Shown: positions 11,201 to 23,200 of the stretch, piece after piece
Layout: every line of letters starts with the position of its first letter
Numbering within the stretch: the first letter of the stretch is position 1
DNA from: Sipunculus nudus
Lineage: Eukaryota; Annelida; Sipuncula; Golfingiida; Sipunculidae
DNA: 64,000 bases
Direction: 5' to 3'
Assembly (NCBI GenBank): GCA_026874595.1
Contig: CM049310.1
Location: 9,550,001 to 9,614,000 of the forward strand
The notes under the pieces: model-generated
The model's input: the letters and a program-made list of their open reading frames with translations, nothing else
Told to the model about the DNA's origin: nothing
Databases searched by the model: none
Program-made: the position numbers and the translations under genes

Positions 11201-14200
11201 GAATCTAGGATATCTGATCATCGACTCCTATTCTGTAAAAAAAGAAGTTCTCTAATGACCAGGCCAACCGATAGAAATCCCCCTGATCCAAAGATTCTTA
11301 TGACATTCTCCTGAAAACTTAATCTAGCTTAAATTTGTGTAAACATAAATGTGCTACAAGTGGGAAATCACAAACTATATTTGGCCTAAATATCCTTGAC
11401 GGATCATCATGTCTTGTTTCTGCATAAGTTGTATGTTCATTTTCAATACTCAGAATTTCCTTGGTCACTCCTTAGTACAATTGTCACATGCTTTATTTGG
11501 AAGAGGGACTCCTCATAAATGTTCATACATTGCTAGCCTCAATCTTCCTGTAACCTTACTGTTGATAAGGGGGTAATTTGTAAAAAATGCAATATCTCCA
11601 GTGATTCTTGCTTGATAGCTGTAAGTTACAAAACAGAAGTCAGAACCACTTAAAACTTAGGTCTCCATTCTTGAATTTTTTTTCCTTTTTCATCTGACAA
11701 AAATCTTGGATTTTTATCCAATTAGCACTTGTGGAACCTTTATCACATGATGTAGTTGTAAGTGACAGTGGACTTTCACTGCTGATATCCTACCATGGGG
11801 AAGTACGATGACATGGATGCTCATACGATTATGAAGTATTTGTGTTATTGATATTTCTAGATATCAGGATTTCTATAGAAGACCCCTAAAATAATCAGTG
11901 CTTGAAACTTAGACTTTAGATGAATTATTTACCAGAAGATCTAGTTTTTGCACATGAAGGCACTTATCTGCTGAAAACCTTAACCCAAGGTCCCTTTAAG
12001 TTTTTTTAGTGACTGCATACTATCTCTGAATAGAAAGGAGCATTCTCATGTGAGTAAGAAATATACAAGTCATAAATGTTTCTAGAGTAGACTTAGGTCA
12101 AAATAACACATAAGAACAGTGCTCGGCCACTGGATAAATAGTTGTTTTTTATTGGGTGTAATATGATCCCGAAGTAAAATACTTTGGTAATATTCCAGTC
12201 GACTTCACAAGCTTGTATAACTCACAACATTTTCATGATTAATATAACAGGACTCTTTTCAGAAAATGTAATTCACAAATCTGTCTCTTTCATTTAAGGG
12301 TCTGGTGGTAAATGGTTTTGTCAGTGTGGTGATTTCAACGATAGAGAGACGTTTTGACCTTGGGAGCACAGAATCAGGACTGATCGCCAGTTCCTATGAC
12401 ATTGCTGCGGTGCTGTGTTTAATTCCAGTGTCTTATTTTGGGGGCATCGGTTGTAAACCTCGCTGGTTGGGCTTAGGGCTGATGATCCTTGGGACAGGAT
12501 CAATCCTTTTTTCCTTGCCTCACTTTATGACGGGATTGTACGAGTATGAGAGGAGTCGGGAACACAAATGTTACATCGAGGACAATTCCACCACCATTTG
12601 TAATGAGGAGGACAAGTCTAGTAGTCTCTCGAACTACAAGTATGCTCTCATCTTTGGCCAGTTACTGCATGGGACAGGAGCATCCCCGCTGTACACACTG
12701 GGGGTCACGTACCTGGACGAGAACCTTAAGGCAAAGATGACACCGCTATATGTGTGTATGTACCTGCCATACCTGAACATTTCTGAGCAACACACACACA
12801 TATACACATGCATTCATACATACATAGTTACATACATACATGCATGAATACTTACCAATAGTCTGATTTCATATATTTTAGTTACCCTAGCATATAAGAA
12901 AGGGGCGATTTTTAGGGTGAAAAAATAAGGTAAACATTTTTCTGGACCATCTGAATCGGAGATATCTTTTAAGTGAGTACAGGCGTTGCTTTTTAAGGTT
13001 GTCCTCAAATGCATAAACTGTAAGAACTACTTTTATTTTATTGCAGTTGAACAGAATGAAGAGACAATCATTAATTAATATTGCATTTATCAAGAATAAA
13101 TTTTTAATAAGATATATAATAATAAAAATATTTTTGGAAAGCAATCTGTTTTAAATATTCAGTAGAATGAGGAAGAAGGCACAGCCTTAAGAATGACATT
13201 GGTTTGATTTTAAGGTGTCAGAAAAAGAATGGATGATAAATAGTTGTGTGGAAATAATTGTGAATTAAATACAAGAAACAAATAAATGAAATACAAAGGT
13301 TTATTACAAGCACTATAAATGTCACTGATTATTTGAGTATCACTGAGTATAAAAAAATATCACTGATTATTTGAGTCCACTCTTTCAACAGTAATAGCTG
13401 ACAGTGATAAAATGACATTACAACCCTTTGAGGTCAGAAGGTCAGAGTCATAATTCTCACTGGCTCCGATAAGCTCATCCCACTGCTTCTGGTTGACTTG
13501 CATGTCTGTGTCCCAGCCTGACTGGTCACATCTACAGGTTGGCTGAACATTCAGGGACATTTGTTTTATATTTGGATTAAAGGCATTTAGCAGAATAAAA
13601 AAATGATAGATGTCCAGATTCTTCTATTAAATGAACATAAATAATATAAAATGAAATTAAATAACAAACGAAAATACAGGAAGTATTTTTTATGATTGAA
13701 ATAACTAAAAAAGTACCTAGATTTCAAGGGAACGACATCGTCAGTGGACCTGGCATGACATTGATGGGTTGGTCAGACATTCAGGCCACAAATTTGGGCT
13801 CTTGAACTCAAATAAGTCAAACCCCCAACTTCAGATGTTTATTCAGGGGGAAAATTTGTTGATTTATATGGGAGTTTTTACGGTATATAATTTCTTATAC
13901 CTGTTTCATCTATACAAATAAACACAGGCACATTAACTTATAGATGTATGTGTAGCTGTGTTTAGAAGTCAATCTTATGCAGAGAAACTGTTCTGTGAGA
14001 CTTGAGAAATGGGATTAATTTAACAGTATAAGAAACTTTTGATTTCTTGAGACTGCTTCAGCAATCACATATTTAAGCATAATACTAATATTTTATGCAA
14101 AATATATAGGTACAATTGTGAATTTGTTGCTCAGTACATTTGAATGCCTTGTTGTAACTTAGGTATTGCAGCTATGGATGAGTTCAAATTATTAAATAAA

Positions 14201-17200
14201 TTAAAAAAGTTAAATAAATGTGTGTTTTGGGTTTGTTTCTTAACAGATACTTGCTGAGAACTTGTATAATGCATAAAATGTTTTCTTGTATTTTAGCCAT
14301 ATTTTACACCATGGCAATTGTCGGTCCAGCCATTGGGTATGTAATGGGAGGAGAGTTCCTGAAGATCTACACTGATGTGGATAGTGTGAATGTTACACTG
14401 TAAGTAACCAATCAGAAGCTTCACTTTACTCTAAATAGCCAATCAAACACTAGCATGCATATTTACTTGAGCAAGCAACACATGAGCCTAAAAATAACCA
14501 ATGCAAAATTTACTTGAACCAGAACAGAAATTGTTCCTCAATAGTTTATAAAAATTACCTTTTAAGATGACAAATGAATAATTAACCATGAATAACTAGT
14601 TACACAAAAGCACTTAATAATACTTAGAGTGCATCCTTTTGACACAAGTGTATAAATTTCTCTTTTAAAATCAATAAATATTAATATTTTTATTTTGCAA
14701 TAAATCCACCTAAAAAGTTTGATCATTCAGAGTTGGAATAACATAACAAATGTTTGATGGCCAGATGGATGGGCAGAAATTAAGATTTTTTGTTACCATA
14801 TAAAGTAATAACTTGCAGGTAATTTTCACAAAGTCCAGGTTTCCATGGAAAATAATAAAAATTACATTCATGTTAAAATTTACAGTGTGGCAGAACTTGG
14901 AGCCTGTCTTCTGAGGTATAAAACTCAGTAAAACTTCAAGCCCCAGGCATCTCTTGGTTTTGATCATTCCAGCAAAAATGGGAAATTATGTGGGAGTAAT
15001 AGAAATTAGCTGGGGAGGTCATTTTGAGTGTTTGCTGTAATCATGCCTGAGCAGGTCCTTAGCAGGCACCAAAGACTTGTGCATTAACCGCAGTCTCTGG
15101 TCACGCATCAAAAACTCCGGGATTATGATATCATTGATCTCCCATGGCAGAGGTCATGCGGTCAAACTAGATTTGACAGCTTGCCCTCTGATAGCTGGAC
15201 TGTCCTTGACTGCTGTCTTTGAATCTCCTTGAAACTTTTCAATAAGGAAACCTCAGCAATTTCACCGACTCGAGCAGAAATCTGGATTTCTTAAGTTGTC
15301 AAACAGCCATTTGGCAGCCAATAATTTTATTGATCCCACAGTTGAATCCCTCTTTCAAGACACCATAAGGTCTTCTTCATTAGAGACCAGTCAAATTGTG
15401 TTGAAAGACTGTTTGCACTAGTATCATGTTAAATGAACAAACTAGAAAAAAGGGTATGTGAGCATGTACATTTGACATGAAAGAAAGCTCTATAGCATTA
15501 ATAGGAAAAAAAATCAGCTGTGCTGTGGGATACCCTATCATGCATGAGCAAATGTAGGTAATAAGTAGTTCAGAGATGTGGATAGTAAATACAGAAATAG
15601 TTTATGGAAACGATATGGTCTGTTAACTTAAAATACCCACTTTAGGGCATGATATAACACAATGAAGAACTACAAGATAGAATAAAGGAAAGATAAATAA
15701 TGATTGGTTAGTATAAATTCTTAACGCTTCCCTTTACTGGCTATATATCAAGTAAGTTTGTGCCTTTGGCTGTTTTTTTCCAGCCTTGACATTTAACCTG
15801 ACAGACCGGAGCCTAGTATAAAGTTTGCCTCCTCAGTAGATTTTTCTTCCTTTTTTGTGCTGTGTCATTGAAACTTGCAGCTGCAAATGTACGCATTTGA
15901 GAGATGTTTCTAGATTTCCACAGCAGTATTTATTTTTGGTTGTGTGACTGACTGTCCTCTGAGCCATAGCATTGGCCCTTTTACAATCATCCGCCTAACT
16001 CACTCTGCACCAAAATCATACTCACAAGAGTACAGGTCTGCTGCGTTTAGGGATTGTAGATACTGAAATAATTTCATAATGCACTGGTTCATCTAATTAT
16101 ACCAGTAGAGATGGTATATGTGTACTGAAGACATAGGCTATTAAAATATGTATTATTAGAATTTTTAGCTCAGCTGACTGAAAGTCATCTGAGCTATAGC
16201 GATCACCCTTTGTCTGGCGTCTGGCCGTCTGACCTTCAAAGATGTGGTCATTTGTTAACAGAGCAAAAATCTTAACCATTTGATCAAAAAACTTCCAACT
16301 TACATCCTGGGAGGTCCATGAAAAATCTCCTTAGAAACCTGAAATAAGGTCTCTGTTACCCATATCCTCCGAGATATGGGGCTCAGAAGTACCCCCAAAG
16401 AATAATTAAAAATTTGATGCAAAAGCTGCAGTATGAAAACTACTAATGCATTGATTACCATGATTCTTTTGCATGCATATTGATCATGGAGTGTTTCATC
16501 AGTTCCTGCAGACTGGGGGTGCCACCTGGATTTTTTTCGAATTTTTACACTTTTTTTTCTCTTTTTGAGACCTTCAAAGATGTGGTTGTCCATTAACAGG
16601 GCACAAATCCTAATCATTGGACCTAGAAACTTTTAACTTGACATTCTGGGAGGATGAGTGACCCCAGGGCACTTGTTTTCATGGCAAATTATGTACCCTT
16701 CAATGTTTAACAACATAAGTAACATTTGGTAAGTATGTGTATGTGCATCATAAACAGAAGTCTTTTTGTTGAGTTGTGATAAATTTTTATTTTGAAATTT
16801 GGCAGATGAGTGGAGTGGTCTCAGTAGCACCATAATCCCTAACTATGAGAGGTTTTAACTTTATTTTGAGTAGAATGACCTCAGGTAGACAGATGCCATC
16901 TGAATGTCCAGACGTCTACTACTAGGGCACAAATCAAAACTTTTAAAGTTACACACTTTAAATTTTGCATATATTTTAATGAAGGTAAAATCTCTTGCCA
17001 TACCTGCTTACCAATCCAGCTTACTGTGATCTTGTTTCTTTAAGAAGTGGACAAAATAAAATAGCTTATATTTGCCCATATCAATACCGCTTGACTTGAG
17101 TCCTTCCAGTTTGGAGTATAGAGATCTATATAAGATCCATGTCCTGTGTGAAAATGAAGTCTGAGACACTGAAACTGAATCTATCATAAATCTTTACTGA

Positions 17201-20200
17201 GCTTGATGATTGATAGGTTCACTTATGTGTAAATTTGTTTTCCAGTCTTGACATTGAACCTGACAGCCCCAAGTGGGTCGGAGCATGGTGGATAGGTTTC
17301 CTCATCAGTGGGTCGCTAGCCATTCTCATCTCATTCCCGATCTTGGCCTTCCCAAGATCCCTGCCAGGTAAACGCATGTGATCTAAACCTGTCTGTTATG
17401 CATGTGGAGTGTCTACACTCTGTCACTACTAAACACTGTTTCAGCAGCCTTTTGATCAGAATTAGATGTTTGATACCTGTTCATCAAAATCTAAATTTAA
17501 AACTGCTAGAATTTATTGAAGATCAGTTTGCTTTACAAAATTTTAGTCTGAATCCTGAAGGTGAATATATGGCTATACTTCACTTATTCCATGAGTATAA
17601 ATTTCTGCTAATTAATAATAAATACAACATTGTTTCCATGAAAACTAGAAAATTAATATTAGGCCATAAAAATAAATTATATGTTTCTTAGGCACTTTTT
17701 AGGGAAAATGATGCAGGTGGGTGGCTTTTATTTTTATTTTTTTACCATGAAAAAAGTAAAATATCGTTATTTCTCTTGCACTGGCAAAGAAATGACAACC
17801 AATGGTTAAAATATAAGGTAATTAACAATGTATAGATCAAATGAGTCAAAAATTTGAAAGGATCCTCAAAATATGTGACAATTTTATTTCTTTTACAAAA
17901 TATTAAAAGTAAAATTATCATGCAAACCAGATTATATAGGACTATGAGTGTCAATATGGATGAAATGGATTGAAATGGATGATGGTCATGCGTAGTTAAA
18001 ACAAGATCTGAGATGGTTTTATAAAGAAACACATTAGAAATTTCTTTAAATCTAATTTAATCTTTATTGCTTTTTCATATTTAAATTTTAATTGCAAAAT
18101 AAGTATACTAGAAATTCATTTAAAACACTATCTTTGCTGATTGGCCATGATGGCAGCCATGTTTATTCAAGCCAAACTGTCACGAAGCATGAAAAAAGTG
18201 AAAGCATACAAATATATTCTCTTCGTTGGATTAAATTTTTACAATGAATACAATTGAACAAAAATGAGACCAAATCTAAGTGTTTATTTAAAGATTAGTA
18301 CAGGTTTTTACAGAAACTGAGCAAATTAACACATTGTTGAACACTAATGCCGCATTGCAGTCACTAAAGAAAATAGTTCACCAGGACAGAATTAGGAAAT
18401 ATAATAATCATAACAAATGATGGTCAAACTGGCAAAAAATTTTAGAGATATTTTCTGTGTATTGACGTTATCATAGGTAAAATGATTCAAGTATCATTAG
18501 GAGGGAAACTGACAGACATGGGAGTTGCAGATATAATATTTTAGAAGGGATCAATGACCTGACCAGAACACTATCTGACACTTTGGCAATAAAACCGTTT
18601 GACCCTAGGGGTTTAAAGTGAAGTGGGCGGTGCCTGAGAAGCATATAATTATAATTTGTTTCAGCCTTAGTATATTGCCAAGAGTACAAAATAATTTAAG
18701 AGGAAGTTTGTGTTTTTGAATTTAAGAATTTGTTATTTCAAAGCAGTAAATGGTTTTAAAGTCAGGATTTGCAAAGAGTGTTGCTATTTTTTTCTGGATA
18801 TGTTCACAGTGTTTCACTTGCACAGAGTGTTAAAAAAGGTTTTCTGTCTTTTTTGGTGCACAACCAAGGTTTCTCTCAACATTCTCCATTATATGGACAT
18901 TCTTGTAATATTATTTTTACTTTACATAGTCATATATTTTATAAATAAATCCTTGAAATTATAATTTTTTGTTATACCTCCAGTGTTTAAAAATGGTATT
19001 AGTGTTCAATCAGAGTAGTCAAATAACTCTTTATGAAAGATACAACAGTCCATCCCAGGACCTGTGTCTGCAGGTTTTTTTTAATAAAAATTTCTTTAAA
19101 AATATTTTAAAGATAAACATTTTTCCTCAATTAAATATGCCAATGTTCCCCTAAATTTGTGTAAATTTATTGAATATATAGTAAAAAGTTTTAACTTTGT
19201 GAAGGCATTTGGTTATCATATCATAACTGATGTCAGTCTGGGCATCTTCGCAGTAGAGTAGAACATTCAGTGAGCTTTTGGAAGATAAAGGTGGCACTAC
19301 AAATGAGAGTTGTAAAGTTTTACATTGGCTAAAGTCTACAGCTTCAATGGCCAGGCTTTGTTATCACTTCCCCAGTGATAAACGTGTCAAGAAAAAGGTG
19401 TATTATTTTGTCATATTTTTTAATTTGTTTTACTCATTTGATTTCAGGGCAAGGTAAGACAGCATTTTTCACTTGGCAATGGGCTTAATATTTTATACAA
19501 GCTTTGGGCCAGAAATTTTAGTAACCGACTCACATATATGTATCAAATATTATCACAAAAGAAAACATGCAGACCTGGACACTGGTATACACTATAATGC
19601 ACCTTTGTTTGTCTGTATTAAATATTAATTACAATAGAAGGTAGTAAGAGTTAAAACTGCACTGAGCAGCAGCATGGTCCAGGCAGCCCTGTAATGTTAA
19701 CAAGAATAATTTAATATCATGAAACAGTTTTAAACACTAATACAATAATAATAATAATAATAATAATAATATTAAAGTGTTTGATTCTGTATTTGATATT
19801 TGATTTTTAATAGTGTTAATACACATTTTTGCAAAAAAAATTAACAGTACTCTTCAGGTCAGGTTAACAAACCAACAAAAAACATTTTTTTAGCTGCTGA
19901 TGTTTCAATAATATATGGTCGAATATTGATTTTTTTTAAAATTAATTTTATATAACTTATAACTTTAAAACACTCATAGGTTTATTGTATAATACATTAA
20001 TGAAACTAAATAACACAGGTCATCCAGACTAATAAGCTGCAAAAAGCTCTGATGGTACTTAAAACCCATTGGCATGTATGTGCATATGCCTAAAATTTGC
20101 TACTTTCATTTTTTGTAAGGCACGTGTCTGTCAAGGGTACATTTGTATCTGTTTTATAATCACCACGCGGGTTCATATAAATTGTATGCATGATTTGAGG

Positions 20201-23200
20201 AAGCTCCTTGTACAATCATGTCAGTTTACTGTTTATGAATGAAAAAAACTTACCAGAAAATATGCTTCAGATAGCACGTGAGTTTCTTTTTGGTTAAGTT
20301 TTGGCATATATATGTGTACACATGGATTTTAAGTTGAGTTCTTCATGAATCAACTCATAAACAAGTACATTGGTTTTAAGTAGAAGTAAACAGCCAGTTT
20401 TTCAGTATGTTTTAATAAAGTCTAGATATGGGTTCTGTCTGGGGTTGAGTGATATGTAAAAAATGAACTAACTGCATGAGGATACATGAAGCTTACAATG
20501 AAAACCTCAGATGCTCTTAAATGTTATGTGTTGTCACCTAATTTAAAACTTGCTGTGTACCCATTCCTATCAACCTCTGAATGATCAATGAACGAACTAA
20601 TAAAAAATAAACCAGCATGGTAGATTTATTTGTTGAGCATTTGATGTTATCAGATGTCAGATTTGTTCTGAATGTCCTGGGAATGGCTTTCAGCATCCTC
20701 ATACTGAACATAACCATATCCTCCCCTTGTTAAAGGAATGATTTTACTGTTGTCCCAGGGATGAACATGTTACTCAGAGGCCATAGTCATTTCCAGAATA
20801 TGATATTACCATTATATTAAAAAGCTGTCTGCCCTGCATCCACAGACCTCAGTAAAGTATTGTCATCAATTTTATACCTGGTTACGCACATGCCTTTATC
20901 CTTCCTTACCCCTGTCATCAGATCCTCCAAGATTCCTCTGTGAAATCCTGTCATCATCGGTGATATCAGACGATAAACCCCCACCTTTACCACACTACTC
21001 AATTCATAGTTATCAAGCACATGTGTACCCCTCATATCTTCAAGTAATCTTCTATAGGTCTAGGATGTCTATGCCTGCCAAGTCAATTTTGTCATCAAGG
21101 AAGAATGAAGCTACAAATTTCTGGTTTGCTTAACAGGCTTATATACTGCAAAATGTTGCCATTCCCATAGTTTTAAGTCCTTTGATGGACAGATTAAACT
21201 TACAACTGAAGAATGTGGTTTTGCTATTGCATTACCACAGTACTCAAATGTGATATATATATATATATATTATGTTAATCATTAAGCATTTGTGTAGTCA
21301 TAAAGTCTGGATCAAAATTTCATATGTAACTGAGGCCCTTGAAGAAGGTGTATAAAGTCATTAAAAGTCATTGTAAAGTCACAGAATTTCTATTGACTTG
21401 TGGTGCAAAAACCATAGTCACTTTTGAGTGATTTTGCACATGGTGTTAAGACCTATGTTGTTTAAGTCCCATGTCCCCATAATGAAATTTCCTTTGAAAT
21501 CCCCCTTTTTGGGTTGATTTTCCACTTGTTCTCATACCTCAAAGGTATATGTTTGTGTTGTCTAAGTCATCTTCCCCCTTTTTGTCCACAGTGAAGTGAT
21601 CATCTTGATCTTCATGAACTAAGACTCGCACAACCATCATCTTCATGTCTTAAGGGTGACTTGGCCCGTTTCCAACTCAAATATTTTCTATATTTCTGGA
21701 TTGGATTGCCACTATTCTTTAAACTAATTCCACACGTCCTTGGACCCCTCAAAGTGATCCTCTTCCTCCTCTGTATGTCCGAGACTTCTCTCCCTAATGT
21801 CCAGTCTGTGAATTTCCCCTTGTCCTTGAATTGATATACCACTTTTCTTTAGACTGACCTTCAACTTTTTCGCAGATTCTCAGAGGGTTTTTTCGCCTTG
21901 TTTCATCCTCCTCATTTCCTTTTTAACCTTTCCCCATGGCCCAAGATTAAAGTTTTCTTTTTCTTAAGATTGTCCCTTCAGATGTCTTTTGGGTTATCAA
22001 ATGAGCCGCCTTGATTTCAGAGTGAAACTCCACTGACTTTCTTTCCTCAGTGATTATAATCTTCCTCCTCAGAACTATATATTATCACTTCCCCTGAGTG
22101 ATCTTGATGGATTTTCTACTTTCCCCAGGCAAAAGTTGTATGTCTTCAGGGGGGTGTTTCAAAATATTGTAAATACTTAAGCCCAACACGCACGGTACTA
22201 AAGCCCGAAAACTGAATTGCCTAAGTTCAAGGGATAAGTCGTTTCAATAATGCTGGTTTAACCAAGCCCGACTTAAACCTGGGAAATCCCCTTTTCAGTG
22301 CCACCTGTCGGCCTTCAAAGCGTGAAACGGGGTCCAAGTTTACAGAACAGAAGGGAACACATTAACAAATAGTGTCCTACATCATATTTATGTGGAAGCA
22401 GGATTTTAACCGCAGTTGATCTGCATTAGAAGAATAAGGCTTAGTAACATTTGTCTGACTAAATGTTTCAAGTGACATGTCATGGAAACTTGTGCAACAA
22501 ATCTTTATTTCCTTTTAATTGTATACCATTACTGGCATTAGCTCACATCATCACGAGTCCGACTTTCTATGATATGAATTATGATGTTAAATGCTTAAGT
22601 CCAAGATTCCAGAAATTCAATTAAATCATTCTCCACTTATGAGGAGCTTAATTTATGTTACTTCATTGTAATATAGCAGTCAGGATGGAAAGACAGATCA
22701 AAGATCTTAGTACAGTGAAATACATATGATAATCAGTACCTTTGTCAGATTTACATGTATATAAATTGATCATTATTCATATGTAGCTATAAAAAAATAC
22801 TATAGTATAACTAGAGCTAGGAATAGGGTCCAAAAAATTTTAATCGATTAATTGGAACTTGTCAAGTGATTATCGATTAATAATGGATTATTTTACATGA
22901 CAGTTGGACAGTATGGGGACTGCTTACACTCACGCTGCTGCCACCTTGGAAGTGAAGAATGAACTACAATTTAATTTTTTTTTACCTTGTGAATTCTAGA
23001 ATCTGCATTCTAGATCATCTTACAGCAAGACTAAGATACTGAGACACCGATCTTGAATAAAATTTTGATGTGGAAATGGGCAAAATTCCGGCACAAATCT
23101 ATGAAATTTGGTGGACCCATTCTGGAGGATAAAAACAGATAATTGAGAATCAAAGATTTTCAAAACATCTTTTCGATTAATAGATAATCGGTGATAATCG

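Larger units (their letters stand above)
8286..12298 (+). other. Intron 1 of the SLCO gene
   Basis: A 4.0-kb phase-0 intron. It holds a minisatellite at 8930-9785 and a (TCCGTC)-bearing repeat at 10545-11052, listed separately. A direct repeat of about 23 bases (gacaagtcccccaataatttaac and its copy) sits at 8394-8442. The rest (8445-8920, 9790-10540, 11055-12290) is AT-rich and shows no gene, RNA or recognisable element. Confidence 0.85.
14400..17245 (+). other. Intron 3 of the SLCO gene
   Basis: A 2.85-kb phase-2 intron. It contains a dead copy of exon 4 (15784-15843) and a short family B element (16165-16677), both listed separately. A degenerate piece with the B phrase 'agggcacaaatc' lies near 16920-17000. 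The stretches 14405-15770 and 15850-16160 show nothing recognisable. Confidence 0.85.
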
